Assembly (NCBI RefSeq): GCF_003945595.2
Contig: NW_024104376.1
Span: forward strand, 186,001-250,000
Direction: 5' to 3'
DNA length: 64,000 nucleotides
DNA from: Pipra filicauda
Lineage: Eukaryota; Chordata; Aves; Passeriformes; Pipridae
Numbering within the stretch: position 1 is the first letter of the stretch; every line of letters starts with the position of its first letter. The translations under genes were made by a program, and so were the position numbers. This document shows, one piece after another, positions 22,842 through 36,177 of the stretch. The notes beneath the pieces are model-generated. The model was not told the DNA's origin, did not search any database, and saw only the letters and a program-made list of their open reading frames with translations.

Positions 22842-24149
22842 CCTCTCCCAGCTCCAATAAGCCCTATCAGCCCTTGTCCCATTCCCCCATCATCTTGCCA
22901 TTGCCCAGAAAAGGTTTTTAAGTTATCACTTTCATCAACAGCACCAGGGACATACAGCTAATGTGACTTAAAAGGTTTTTCTGCCAGGAGAAATGTGCAG
23001 CAAATATTCTATGGATAGTGACTTCTATCTTGGAATGCAGTTAATTGTCTTTCCCCTTTTTACTACTGTTTGTCGTGAGCGCTGGTGCATCCTGCTGCAC
23101 CAAAATCTCCTCCTGCCTCAAGGATTTGCACTCATATAAGGCAGTTTGGAGCAATTCTGCAGAGCCCAGCTGCTGGAGTCAAGTAATTGAAAACTCTAGG
23201 TGTGGGATGTGATGTCCCCCGGACTGTCCCTGTGATGAATTCCCTCCCTCTGCTTTGTTATGCTGTTGGCAAAGAGCTGAGGGAAGTGCTCCTATCCTGT
23301 CCCAGGTTTGCACAGGGCTCTCCCTAAAACCCGGAATGAGTGTGGAGCCCATTCGAGAAGTCCTGCCTGCACTGGCTCTGACAACTTCTGCTGTTGCACT
23401 GACAGAGCTGTACAATCATCCTTTCAAGTTAACACATTTTTCCCCTTGCAAATATCAGTTTCTGGCAAATGAAGGACGCGGTGGGCTGGTTTGTGTGTAA
23501 ACACAAGGGCCTGGACCCATCTGGGAATTAGCGGGCTGGTCCTGCCTAAGTGCATGTGTAGCCTGGCAGCCTCAGAAGCTCATCCTGCCATGTCCCTACA
23601 GCTGCCTGCACAGTCACATATGACAGTATAGAGCCAGAATCTTCAAATTTGGCATTAGATCAAAAGTCCTGCATGAACAAAGCATTATTACCCAGGATAA
23701 TCCATATATCCCAAGTTTTTTGACCACCACAGGGGTGAGAGGCAGGACCTCAACTGAACATGCCATTAACAAGCAGTCGCAGGAGACAGAAATCTATGAA
23801 GGGAATAAAATGTGAAATTTCAGTGATGGGGACAGGAGACAGTTGCTGTGGGAGAGAGGGCTTCAGGAGAAGAACAGCAGGAACAACTCTGGCCATGTCC
23901 CACAAATGTTATTTCTGCACCAGATGACATGGGATTTAAAAATGAGGTTATGGTCAAGGATGAGTTTCCAAGAACTTCTTAAAGGAAAAAAATCATAAAG
24001 CTAGTGAAGAGACGAGTGACAGCAAAGTCAGAGATGGCTTCAAAACTAGAAGCTTTTCAGGTTAAAATCTTTAAATAGCCAAAAAATACATTGAAACAGA
24101 AGATCAGAGGTGAGAATCCAGAAATATGTACAATTGTGCATTATTTGGA
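22842..24149. other. Intergenic, nothing recognised
   Basis: 1.3 kb upstream of the two-exon candidate. An inverted CCAAT (plus strand ccaataag near 22,854) lies about 15 bases before its ATG. No repeat or further exon found. Confidence 0.55.
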
Positions 24150-24829
24150 GAGATCGGGGCTGCCCTGGGCCGGAGACAGCTGGTCCCACCGCAGGACACG
24201 GCTGAGTCTCTCATGGGCCCAGCAGCACCTCTCGTAGAACATACAGAAAAAGTGTAAAAAACATGGTGCAGGTAGTGAGGAGTGAGAGGAAAAGTAAGAG
24301 AAACAGCTCTGCAGACACCAAGGTCATCAAGCAAGGAGAGGAGGGGGTGGTCCAGGCACAGGAGCACAGATTCCCCTGCAACCCATGGAAAATACTTTAG
24401 AGAAGCAGGTTTGCCCTGAAGGACTGCGGCCCATGGCTCCACAGTGGGGTAGGGAGGTGTGTGTGGAGGAAGATGCAGCAGAGAGGGGCTGTTATATACT
24501 GATCATCTCCCCAGTGCTGCCTGAGATGGTGGGGAGAGGTGGAGGAACCAGGAATGAATAACTGGGAAAAGGGGAAAGAAAGGTGCTGTTTTAATTTTTT
24601 TTATTTGCTTCCCACTATCTAAATCTATTTAAATTGGCAAGAAATTGAATTCATTTTCCCCACATGGAGTATGTTTTGCCCATGACACTAATTGGGTAAG
24701 TGATCTCTCTGTCTTTATATCAATCCATGAGCTTTCCTATCTTATCCTCTCCCCCTGCTCTGTTAAAGAGGGGGAGTGAGAGAACGGCAGGGTGGGCTTC
24801 TGGCAGCCAGCCAAGGTCAACCCACCACA
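24150..24829 (+). mobile_element. Avian endogenous-retrovirus LTR remnant, noncoding
   Basis: Recognised from its characteristic avian ERV 3' blocks: 'gctgccctgggcc', 'agaaacagctctgcagacac', 'caacccatgg', 'ttttgcccatgacac', 'gtgatctctctgtctttat', 'gggggagtgagagaacgg', and a terminal 'aaggtcaacccaccaca' ending at 24,829. It contains no gag, pol or env reading frame. The 5' boundary is uncertain and the unit appears internally deleted. A short open frame on its minus strand is a shadow. Confidence 0.72.
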
Positions 24830-27369
24830 GCTTCCTATTAAAAATCTCTACAAGAGATGATGAAATTCAATGATGAAATTATATAAACAAAGGAGAAAGG
24901 TTATAGATGAAACTTTTGAAGTACTTTACAATAAAAAGCATGTAAGAAGGACATGAAATCCCCCATAGAAATTAAAAGAGCAGCTGGATAGGAATTGTAT
25001 TAGAAGAGGAAGCATCTGACAATCTTCCAGTCCCAGATGTAAGGAAGGTCCATCTGCAATAGGAGAAAAGTTCTGTCTGGCTTAGGACAAGAGGGCAGGA
25101 GCTGAGCATACCTGCTATTATTTTTTATTTTTGATCTCTTTTCATACAATTTTTCATGTACAGCACTATCAACTGGAACTTCTAAGCAACTCTTCAATAC
25201 TTTGAAATATGAAGACTGCTAGGACAAAAGACCATCTCCTGTGAATCTTTCTCACAGAATTTAAACAGTACACAACAGCAAAACAGTTCTCCAATGATGA
25301 TAGAGCCCATGTATTTATTTCTATTTTACATCTTTTTTGTGTAGCAAAGTGACGGTGACCCTCTCGTCTTTTATTCTGTGTGGAGCACACCCAGTTTCGT
25401 GGGTTTTGAAACAAAGAAAGCCTGTGAGATCATTTGGTCTGACACCCTGCAAATATAATCGTCATCTCAGCTGGGGATGAGCCCAAGGGAGGGTGCATCC
25501 CAGCTGGGCTGGTGTGGGTGGCATGGGGAGAGTGATGCTGGGGAGGCTCAAAAGTCCCCATCCAGTAAGGTGCTGCAGAGGTCAGGGGTGCTGCCAGATT
25601 TGCAAGCACACGAAAAACAATTTGTGTTACTGGTGAGCCAGCAATAGCAGATTCTGCTGTTTCCATAGATCGTCCATTAATCTGGGAAATTGCCATAAAT
25701 GAGCACTCAGAATAGCACAGAATTTGTACAACTGGTGCTACCCCAGCACTGCCAGCAGCAGTCTTGTGCCACCACTCTTCATTCATCTCTCACAAATATT
25801 CATTACCCCCACTTCCAGTTCAGCTAATTTCAAAGGATTACCTTTGGCATCTTTTGGTAAAGGCTGCTCTGTGGGCACTATTTTTAACAGTTCCAGCTTA
25901 CAAGAATGATGCTAACATATCTTTAGCTGTCTGGCATTCAAACTGAGCTGGCATCCTTGATGAATAGTTGGAAACCTCCCCGCTGCAGTGACTTTAAACT
26001 CATAGTTTAAACTTCATACTATAACCTCTGAAATAAGGTTAAGATTTTGTAGAATAAATATTGCTACACAAATGAAGAACTATTTTGTTTTCTTAACATC
26101 CTAAACAGTCCAGCCTCCTAGGAGGAAACATCTCTACAAACTTGGACTTGATGAGAAGCTCTTAATCTAAAAATGTCTGTTGCTGTCCCTGAACAGTTCA
26201 GCTGGTCACCTGTGGGCAGCCAATGTTAGGGGCAGAGTCAGCCTCTTCTTTCTTTTAGGTACAGGCAACCCCCCACTGCCTCTCCCTACCCACCAGTGCT
26301 CTCTGCCAACCCCCAGCCCACCTCCCCAGCACCCACCACACATCCAGTAGGGAGGGCTGGAGCTTTCATGTAAGATTTAGACAGAACCCTGACACCCTCA
26401 AAATGACAAGTCAGCATCCCAGTTCCACTTGCAGAGTTCAGCATTCCCATCACAGATGTGGTGGCAATAAGGAGCAGCCTGCACAGCACCAACACATGCT
26501 GACAGGAAGCTTGCATAGGAAGCTTGCATAGATCAGCAGTAATTAGAAGCAAATCACAATCAAAGTCTAAGCAAATCATAAGCAAAAGAGACTCAAAAGA
26601 GGGACCCGATGATAAATACTTCAAAATCAGAGTAATCAAAACCATTATGAGTCCAACTATATGGAGGGGAACTACCAGGCATGCAGTTTTATTACTCCTT
26701 ATCAGCTTGTCTCTCTAATCAGCACTTTACATTTGTTGCACAGGGAGTTATGGAAAAATATTACAGATCCTTGGGGTGTTACTGCCCTGATTAAAGAACT
26801 TCATATATTTCCTTTGGAGAAAAAAGCTTAGGGAGAGGTGCCTTTAATAGGAACCTTTTGAGACAGATTGCCTTTAAGCCCAAGACTTTACCAGTGAAGC
26901 TCCAGACACTGGAAATTTTAATATAAATCAAAAGCCAAGTGATGTGGGAGTTTTAAAGTCATAATTATGTACTAGCATAATATTAATATAATAGGACATA
27001 AATATAAACAAAACACAAGATCCTGTCTGTGCTGGATGCCAATTTTGATACTGCTGTAAGGTAAGAATATATATGAAAGGCAGTTTATATTAAAAAGGTT
27101 AAGAGATAAAACATCTTCAGGAGGCAAAAGAAGCTATAAGAGATCCACTATGGTTTGTAAAATACATTTTCTTCTCTGTGCATTAAATAATACTTTCTCC
27201 TTTACTCATGAGTCAGAGCACTTCCAACATCACCCCTGAATGCACTTTGGAAGGACTTCCTACTTGCCAGCTCTCAATCCAAGTTGCACTTTGCAAAACC
27301 ACATTTATGCTACTTCATAGCCTGAGTTTGCTTGCATTTATATTTATTTAAGACTACTTTAGCAAGCCA

Positions 27370-27660
27370 GGAAAAAACAAGGGGCAGAAGGGGAGGGCAG
27401 ATGTGCCTACCGTACCAGTGGGTCTTTTTTCTCCATGACCGAAGCTCGACGTGGGAGCTTTGCTTTGCCCTGTCCCTGACAGCAACTCCTGGCAGATGTG
27501 CTTCCCTGGGGATGTCGTGGCTGCCCTGGCCCCAGGCTGGATCCTGGGGGGCTGCCCGGCCACTGTGGGCCTCAGTTCCCACTGCAGCGTGGCTGAAGTC
27601 AGGGTGCCAGCTGCTCCCGGCAGGACAATGGCTCCATTCGGAGATAGCCGGGGGACAAAG
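27370..27660. other. GC-rich patch in AT-rich intergenic DNA
   Basis: About 290 bases rich in G+C with long open frames on both strands (115 codons on plus, 133 on minus), as expected when stop codons are rare for compositional reasons. No splice-site pair in a convincing frame and no family resemblance. It could be a regulatory island, an unrecognised exon or an old repeat. Confidence 0.4.
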
Positions 27661-27729
27661 GCACTGCTTTCAGGAATGATTTTATATGCACACATGTGAC
27701 CTTTGCCTGAAACGACTCTGTGGAGAGTG

Positions 27730-28560
27730 TCCCTGTCCCGAAGCTCTGCTTTCAAATGCAGCAGTCTGAGGCGCTTGTTTAATCTGTCGTTTTTCTTTTC
27801 GATTTTTTTGCCACAGATGCCTCAGGAGAGGTCATGTGCAGATAACAAGGTGGTGCCAAGCTTCTTCTGATCATTTAATAGAGCTATTCAGTAATGGATA
27901 GGATTATTTTCTTCACTTTCAAAAGTCCTTCAGCAGAATCTGCTATCTGGAGTGCTTTTTCTGCTTTTAGAAATTTAACTACAAAACCAGAGTACCCCAA
28001 CTTCCAATCCCACACCCTGAGCCAGCCTAGGAGCCACTTCCAAGCTCAGGCCACCTTCACTACAGCGCATATGATTTTAAATTTATGCACCCAGATAAGA
28101 CCGGCAGGGCCTTTGGGTTTTTAATGGATTGGAGCGACTTATTTATTATAAATCAATTTATTCTAACTGTGATTTTTAAGTATTTTGAATGCTTCTTACT
28201 TGATGGGATATAAAATAGTGGCTGTCAATACATAGCACACATGAAACAAAAATATCTCTCTAGCTGGGCTGGAGATGGGGGGTGAAGACAGAGTTTATCG
28301 CCTTTTCCTTGGGATATGTCAGTGAACGCTGCAGGTGAAAGGATGGTCCCTCAGTGATTTTTTATTAGTTTACAGGGAAGGTTAATAGCAGTGTGACTCT
28401 CAGGTTAGGCAAATTTTCCTTTGTAAGACCTCGATTTTTGCTGTTTATTGCTCTGACAAACTTAAATTTGCACTGATATTTTTATGGTGAAAGGAGTTGG
28501 GGTTTTTAATCTATTTTTAACTTACAGCAAAATACACGGAACCTTTTTGAGATTAAATTA
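27730..28560. promoter_or_regulatory. Possible conserved noncoding element(s)
   Basis: Repeat-free AT-rich sequence with homeobox-type TTTAAT/ATTTATTATAAAT cores near 28,115-28,165 and a long clean stretch at 28,285-28,560. The call rests on appearance only; no alignment could be run. Confidence 0.2.
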
Positions 28561-30359
28561 AAGGATGCATTCTTTGTTATACTAATGTTAAACAAAAATA
28601 TCTGTCCTTTCCATAAATAGACCTCAGGTTTACATACTCTAGAGCAACAGATTGGATTTCGGGGACCAGGAAAGAATGACCTTTGTCAAGTGAATACATT
28701 CATCCAACCCTATCACATTCCACACAAATTTTGCCAAGTTATAAATCTTCAAGAGATCTTTGTGTATGCTCAGCACTGTGTGAAACTTGCTCACACTTAA
28801 TGGTTGACCTCTCTGAAGATCATCTTCTCTGGGTGTGTTTGAGCCCCTTACAGACCATGGATCACACTGTAGGTTTATTTCAAAGGAAAGGAGTTTTAAG
28901 AGGTGCTCACAGTCACAATGAGATACAGGAATGGGGTCATGGCTGGTTGGCTGTCACACACCACTCCCTCAGTACAGCCCATATCTCTCATAAAAAGATG
29001 TGGTGGTGTGCATGCTGGGAAAGGGAATTTCTTGTCCTGAAATAAATCCTGCCCCATCGCCCAGACAAAATCAAACCCCACTATGAAATCTCCCTACCCA
29101 GTCTCCGTGTTCCCTCCAGCCCCTTCCCTCAACATCAGTCCTTTAAGAGAGCAAACATTAAAAAGGAGGATAAAATCAAAGCTTTGAGGAGCTACTGCAA
29201 AGGTAGCAAGTCCTGTATCATAAATGAAACGGGGCTGCTGTTGGAAAGATAGCACAGAGTACGTGATAACACACAGAGATCACAGAAGCAGACAGATTTC
29301 AAGTGTTTGATTGAGAAATATTTCTGCATGTGAGGTCAAAAAATTCTAGATACAAATCCAGTTAGAGTTCTACAAGTACTAAATGCAAGCAAATTAAAAT
29401 ATACATATATTCTGTAATATCTAGAAGCAAAATATCTGAGTAAAGGGAGCAGAAATGTACCGAAGACAAAGAAACAAGCTAGCAAACTCACAGATCTCCA
29501 CCTCATAGCAGGCTGTTCCCAACACTGTGCTCCCTAATACTTGTTTGAATTCCAAGTAAAAAGAGATGTCTCACTTTCCTTAGAAGCTAATGTGCAGCTT
29601 TTTATCCCCATCTCACTTCCTTTTTTTTTTTAATTTTAGCTTAGCACTTCTAAGTATTTGCTGCCCCATGAAAATACATCTGTTCTACAGCAGAGGGGTT
29701 TAAACTCTTTGTTATAAGTGCTCTGCCAAATAAAGACATGTTTACATTTACAAACTAAATGATTTCTCCACGTTTACAGAGTTAAAATATACCTGTATTT
29801 GGAGAAAAGCATGAGCTTCCCTACTCAGTCTCATTTCAGCATGGTTTGCAGGAACTAGCAGGATTTAGTATTTCCCAATATATTAATTGCAATCTGAAAA
29901 TATTTTGGTTGATCTTTACATCAGTTTAACACCACATTATTCTTGGTCATACAGCTCCTGACTTCTTTTGAGTCATACTCAGTTAAAGTAAATCTTGGGC
30001 AACTCTCATTCTGTATAAACAAACTCAGGCTGTTTAGCAAAACAGACGCCGCTGTCCCAGGATGTCATGGGGGTCAGTGGGTATCGCTTTAGATAACGCT
30101 TCGTCAGAATTAATGCACAACAACTAGCACAGTCCAAGCAGGGGCAATGGCCGGGGGCAGGATACATTCAGAGGAGCACACAGTGATGCCAGTGAAAGCC
30201 AGTGCCTGACCTGAAGGGCTTTAGGAATGGATTTCTACCCATAAACAGAGAGTTTTTAAATGTATATGTATAAAGATTTAGTTAAGACCCCTAAAAGGTG
30301 ATCTGTGCGGTGCTACCACCACTCTTTTACAGGCTGTGGGCATCAGTGTATTTTCATGC

Positions 30360-30665
30360 AATCACAGAACAGTTTGGGTTGGAAGTGACTTTAAAACTCG
30401 TCTAGTTCCAACCCCACTACCAACTGGCAGGGAACCTTCCACTAGACCAGGTTGCTCAGGGCCCAATCCAGACTGGCTTTGAACACTTCCAAGCATGGGG
30501 CATCTACAGTTTCTCTGGGCAACCTGTTCCAGTGCCTCACCACCCTCACAGTAAAGAATTTTTTCCTAATATCTAATCTACACCTGCCCTCTTTCAGTTT
30601 GAAGCTATTCCTCACTACATGCCCTTGTGAAAATATGAAACAGCCTCTCCCTGCAGCACATCCTC
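30360..30665 (-). mobile_element. CR1 LINE 3' end fragment
   Basis: The plus strand begins atcacagaacagtttggg, then ttggaagtgac and ctagttccaacccc, followed by 'gttgctcaggg' and 'gggcaacctgttccagtg'. This is the reverse complement of a CR1 3' UTR with about 305 bases preserved and no coding part. It has the same orientation as the other two late CR1 copies. Confidence 0.9.
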
Positions 30666-33028
30666 AGTGAGTTGTGATCAGAGGTGATGGATCTGCTTTC
30701 TGGACTTGGCTTCAGGCAACAACAAGACACAAGTTGCTCAGATCAGGGCAGGGCTGGACATTAAAATCGTATTTTTAAAAGCTGTGTTTATAGATGTCCC
30801 AGCCTGCTAGAAATAAAGACTTTCTGAACATAACGACTTCTAATCCCTGCACTTTCTGTACTCATTTTTCAACGATATTGATGCAAATAAATTAATCAGA
30901 AAATTATACTGGCAGTTAAATATGCCATGAGTAGTACAGCACTAAAACCAATCATGAAAAACAGTGCTTCAAAAAAACTGCACTTCAGATAGTCATGAAT
31001 AAAAGAAGATTGTGACTTACGAGAAATATACAACTCCTCCTCCTGTTAATCTGTTCCATATTTGATCATTGAGTGTGAATTACTGTTGAAAAATATCCTG
31101 GGGGATTACTTAATATGCTGCCTAATCCAGCCATCCACCCCCTGCAAAGTACAGCCTCATGCGGTTTTATTTCATTAGGAGTTTCTCTGCTGCTCCAATG
31201 ACCCGGCTTAGTTTCACCTCCTGCAAACAGGTCTGAGCATGAAGAAATAGCTTCTGTGGCCAGAACTGCGCTGAAATATGTAATTCTGTACAAGCATAAT
31301 TGCACGAGCTGAGCTAATGGAAAAAGTGTACTTTGTCCAGCAACCTTCTAGGCATGGCTGGAGTTACTCCTTCTGCAATCTGAATGGATTGTGTGGTCTT
31401 GTATCTCTGACTTTGCCATGGCATATTTTCTTGTTCTTAACCCTTCATTTACAGCGTTGCAGCTGCATAACAGCTTTGCTCTAAGTCCAGAGGTTTACCA
31501 CTTCTGTTCAACAGCATTTTTTGTGTCATGAAATGTTGTTTTATTTCCACTAGACTTTTCCCACCAGTGGAGATGTTATGATACCTTTTATTCTCAGTTT
31601 GTGCAAAAATGTATCTTCACTTTGAAAAGTCATCAGACCCAGAGCTTCTAAAGATCATCTATCAAAAGATTAATCTTCCTCTCCTGAGCTCTGTTGACCA
31701 CAGTATACCAGGCTATGACCAGGTATAAAATAGCACAGCTTTACCAACCTGCACCAGCAGGATCCACCTCCCTGAGGGTATCTGCCATGGGGAGCTTGGG
31801 ATGGAAGAGAAATGGCCATAAATAGTAGTTGGGGGTAAATGTGTGTGGGGAGACAAAGTGTGGATATGTGAAGAATCATAAAGATCACAAACTAAGGCTT
31901 AGTTGTCCCTGACCAACATGAAAAGGCTCTGCATGGGCTGAAGGTTTCCCCAGTGAGAGCACGAACCAGCTGAGATAGATTAAAGTTTTATCACTTTGGC
32001 CTTCATGCAGGGCACTCCGAGTCCTGGATAACGCCAGAAAAGCCACGGGGAGAGCAGAGCATTACCAGCATCAAACAAGATCCTGCTCTTGGCTTGAGGG
32101 CTGACACCATGGCTCCTTTATCTACTTTCCTTATCACCAAAGCATTGCTTTCTACATCTCCTATCCTTCTCTTCTACTGGTTTTCTTGCCCAAAGCCAAT
32201 CTCTATTCCCTATCCCAAATATCTCTTTAACACAGATACAGATCCACCTAATTTTGAAGTTCCTAGTCTTGTACAATATATACAAGTTATGTCAAATTCT
32301 ACATCCTGAACAAGATGTTCAGATTTCTTAAATGAAACAGTAACTCACAAATTGTAACTAGGGAACAAGTTGATAAAATCCCTAAAGAAGGGAACACAAC
32401 AAGTTTCAAGGCTGCTCTTATCTGCTACAGAAAATCCAGTGTTGAAACCTGACTATAAAGGCCTGACATGAGATATTCCACTAGGAATAAGGGTTATGAA
32501 GGTTAAATAAATATGATAATTACACACTCCCCACAAAACTTTTCACCAAGAGCATTGGTGCCTTTTTCACCAAAGAGCAACACAACAGATGCTAACACTG
32601 ATCCATAGGCGAGCAGCCAACAAACACAGCTACAAATACAGCCAACATACCCCAGAGAAGGGAGAAGTCAAGAAACTGCAGAAAAGGCTTACAGAGGAAG
32701 GACTGATGACTTCCAAGGGGTCCTACTACAGGACACTGGTTGGACACACCCATGGATTTCCAGGTGATACACCAAGACCAGCTTTTGAAGCATGATGAGG
32801 AATTTCAACTACCCACCAGCTGCTGTGCCAGCAAGCATCTGTTGGTCCAACAGCCATGGCATTACTTGAGTTGTTCATGCACTGTTTGTAATTCAAGATC
32901 AGAGCATTGGCCACCATTACTATAGTGCTTGGATTTTCATCTTCCTGAAAACAAAGCTGAATCTCCAAAGTATATGAAAATCTCGATCTTTTTGAGTTTG
33001 GGGAAATTGGTCAAATTTTTTAGAAGAA

Positions 33029-33046
33029 AATAATAATAATAATAAT
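33029..33046. repeat. (AAT)n microsatellite
   Basis: About six AAT units in intergenic DNA. Confidence 0.85.
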
Positions 33047-34650
33047 TCTTATTTCTTGTCATCTCCAGTTGGGGTATAAAAATACTTCAAGTGATTGAAC
33101 AACTCATCCTTTCACTTTGTGTGAAGCCTAAGAAAAATCCATTGTGAGAGGAAGCTACAAGCCCAACTGCAACATATATTAGCACCCTTATGAGTGCTAG
33201 ACTGAGAAGGTATTGATCACAGTGACAGCTGCTCCTGCACTGAAATGTACTTGATCCTGGGAAAAAACCTAATAGCAAACTGGCTTGTTCAGTATTGGAT
33301 GCTGCGGAGAGGACAGGCTGTGCAGTGAAGGTTTTTGGTCTACACAAATGAATTTTACAGGCAACTATTTGCAATTTCTAAAATGACTCCAGTTTGTTCG
33401 CAAAGCTTGGTTTATATTCCTGCTTGCATGTTATCTTCTGTTTTTGATTCCTCACAACATCTGTGTCCTTTTTCCAGACCCCCCAGCATGGCTTTATTCA
33501 CTAAAGCTTTCAGAGCTTTGTTTTCATTCTAACGTTTTTGCTTTCTAAGTTGTTTTTATTATGATGTACCACACTGCGTGTTCTAACAGCCTGCGAGGGA
33601 TATTTTCTAAGAAGAATAAATTATGGGCATTAATACAACAAAGCACAGAGCTTTTGAACATTTGGTTTCAACGTGGAAGGATTCTCTTTCATAGGAGAAT
33701 CATGTTGAGGATTTATTTCTAAGGGACTTTTTTCTGTTATTAAGATCTAACAAAGCAGTACTTTACTGAAGGCTTGTTTTTTCCTTGCACACTCTGTCAT
33801 GGTTATTGCACAGCTCTTCTGCTGTTTCTTATTTCACTGCAAGGTACCTATGTGCATATGAAAGGTACATTGTGAAGGGTTTGCTTTCAAGTTTTCCGTT
33901 AAGTGGGGGAGGGAGGGTACGGGGGTTTTGTTTGAGCGTCTTTTGTGGAGAAGGATTAAGGTAAGGATACAGAAACCAGGGGCAAAGTACTTCTTTAAAA
34001 TAAATCCAGATCTCCCCTCTGTAAACACATGCCAACTAAATATACAAATTACAGCAAATTGGCTGCCTGTGTTCACAACTGGGCTCATGCTAAAAAACAA
34101 GAACACTATAAGCATGAGTTAGAACATTTATTTGAACCTCCTTGAAAAGTCTTCCTTTCAGTAGGCTCAATCCTGCAACATAAGCAATTTAGCTCTCATG
34201 AGTAGTCCCATTGACTAAAAGCAGGGTCTGGATTTACAGGGTCACCTAAACCAACAGAAGAGTTTTGAATGCAACATTTTCCCATAAGTCACTTCCCATT
34301 ATACCTTTTTGCCACCTGGACTCCATCTCCTTAAATCTGCTTTATTGGTCCCATATGCCTTTATTCAATGAAGTGCTCAGGCTTTGATGGAATGAAAAGG
34401 ACGTAAGCGAGCACCAAACTGCTTTTTTGAACCGGTGCTGCAGCCGTGTTCCTGATTAATGCCTCCTTTCATATAGCTGTGTCCCCTCGCTGTATGCACG
34501 GAACAGCCTCCCACTTGTAGTGCCCAAACCTACTGGCTTTCTATTCCAAACCTGCTCACAAAATCCACTGCGTCACAGCTGCCTCCAGCTCACAGGTTTG
34601 TGCCGCTGTCCTTTACAAGACAGAATTGCCCTTTGCTAAATACCGCTGAG

Positions 34651-34678
34651 TGCTGGGCACCAAGTGCTGGGCACCAAG
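34651..34678. repeat. 14-base perfect tandem duplication
   Basis: Unit tgctgggcaccaag occurs twice head to tail, with a partial third copy after it. Confidence 0.9.
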
Positions 34679-36085
34679 TGCTTAAGCTCTCATGGGGTTT
34701 GGTCCCCATTGGTTCCCAAGAGCAGGGTCTAACCCACAGCCCACAGACCAGCAGGTCTGGAGGCTGGCAGCCCCCAGCTGGTACTGCTGCCCCTCAGTGT
34801 ACCACTTATGGCTCTCACTTGGCTGCCAGGGGATTTAATGTAGGTCCCCAAAAGGCACAGACTGCTCTTTCCCCCCTGCTTTTGGTTGGATTTCTGGATG
34901 TTTAGCAAGCTGACTCAGATCAAGGTGAGCCTCTGGGCTGATGCTCAGGAATTCCCAGAAATAGAGTGGATGGAGGATAGGACCACCACTTTCAGCAGTC
35001 CTGTATTAACTAATTGTAGAATCATATCCAAATAAGGGGAGAGACAGAGACAGCTCCATATATTCTTCCCACTGTATATCTCCATGCACATTCTCCTTTT
35101 TGTCTGCATTTTACAATACAAAAAATATAAGAAAATATTTTAGCGCAGATTTTCTGAAAACACTGGCAATTTTTGCGCCTGGACAGATTTTTAGCAGCAC
35201 CTAAAGATATTTCAAAGCTGGTACATTAGATATACACCTACTTTTAAGGTAAAGATGCAAACAGTTTGATTACATCATACTCCAGATCAAAAGTGGGGGG
35301 TGGGAACTGCAAACTTTGCAATGTTTGACTTGAACTCAAGTGAAAAACATCTGAAGGCTTTTGTGGGTGTTTGAACTTCTCAGTAACAGGAATCAAGGTT
35401 AAAGCAACTTGATTGTTTCTTTTTATCACTTTCCAGCCTTGGTACAAAAACAGGAATCTGTTAATTACTTTGGACACCAATGGGATTGGGTTAGCAGCAG
35501 CAAAGAGCTCTGAGCCTTTTCCTTGTAACTGCTGTGATGAAAAACTCCTGGATTTCCTTCCCCACCACGTCTCACAAAGAGATTTACAGCTGTGTTTTAA
35601 CCACGTGTCAATGAGCCACTGCATCAAGATTTACAGCAGCAAATTTGGACACTTATCTGCAACTGAATTTTCCCGCTTATAGGCTATAATTTATAAGTGT
35701 TTGCATATTTAATTAGCTGGATGATGAGGTGAAATAGTACAGAATGGCAGCCTAAATGAAGGAGGCAAGTCAATGGCACTGTACCTCTTCCCACCCCTGA
35801 GAAGAGTAAGGAATGAGATCAGATTTCTTATCCGCACCATGCTGCTCACAAGCAGCAGTAAGTAAGTGTATAGGAATACCAAGAAATGGATATTTATTTG
35901 CATGTCCTGAGGTTTTGCTTTAGTTCTTGCAGGATCTCTTACCGTCAATGCTACTTCTGTCAATTTGTTTTCAACAGGATTCCAAAACATCCCAGCAGAG
36001 ACAAGGACCTATACAGTGAATTTAAGCTGATGATCACTTGCTTAGGCACCTTTTCCTAAACAAAGAGTTTAAAACCCATTTTTTC

Positions 36086-36177
36086 AGGGTTGTTTGGGGT
36101 TTTTTTTGTTTTGGTTTAGGTGTTGTTGTTTGGTTTTTTTTGTGGGTTTTAGTTTGGTTTGGTTTGGTTTTTTTGGT
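36086..36177. repeat. G/T-rich low-complexity tract
   Basis: Runs of TTTTGG / GGTTT units on the plus strand, the complement of the A/C-rich tracts elsewhere in the window. The long open frames crossing it on both strands come from its composition. Confidence 0.85.

Larger units (their letters stand above)
24830..30359. other. Intergenic, includes a GC-rich patch and possible conserved noncoding DNA
   Basis: 5.5 kb without a supported gene. A GC-rich patch lies at 27,370-27,660. AT-rich sequence at 27,730-28,560 has the low-repeat look of conserved regulatory DNA. A short 'gagatcatttggtctgac' at about 25,425 may be a small CR1-like remnant. Confidence 0.5.
30666..36085. other. Intergenic, nothing coding recognised
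   Basis: 5.4 kb. It contains an AAT trinucleotide run at 33,029-33,046 and a 14-base tandem duplication at 34,651-34,678. Sequence at 35,460-35,720 carries TAAT-rich motifs that may be conserved regulatory DNA. No exon-like structure is supported. Confidence 0.6.

Noticed and set aside
24104..24442. 112-codon minus-strand open frame
   Set aside because: It lies antisense across the ERV LTR remnant.
25430..25786. 118-codon open frame on minus strand starting MNEEWW
   Set aside because: Reads plausibly but has no splice signals, domain, promoter or poly(A) support.
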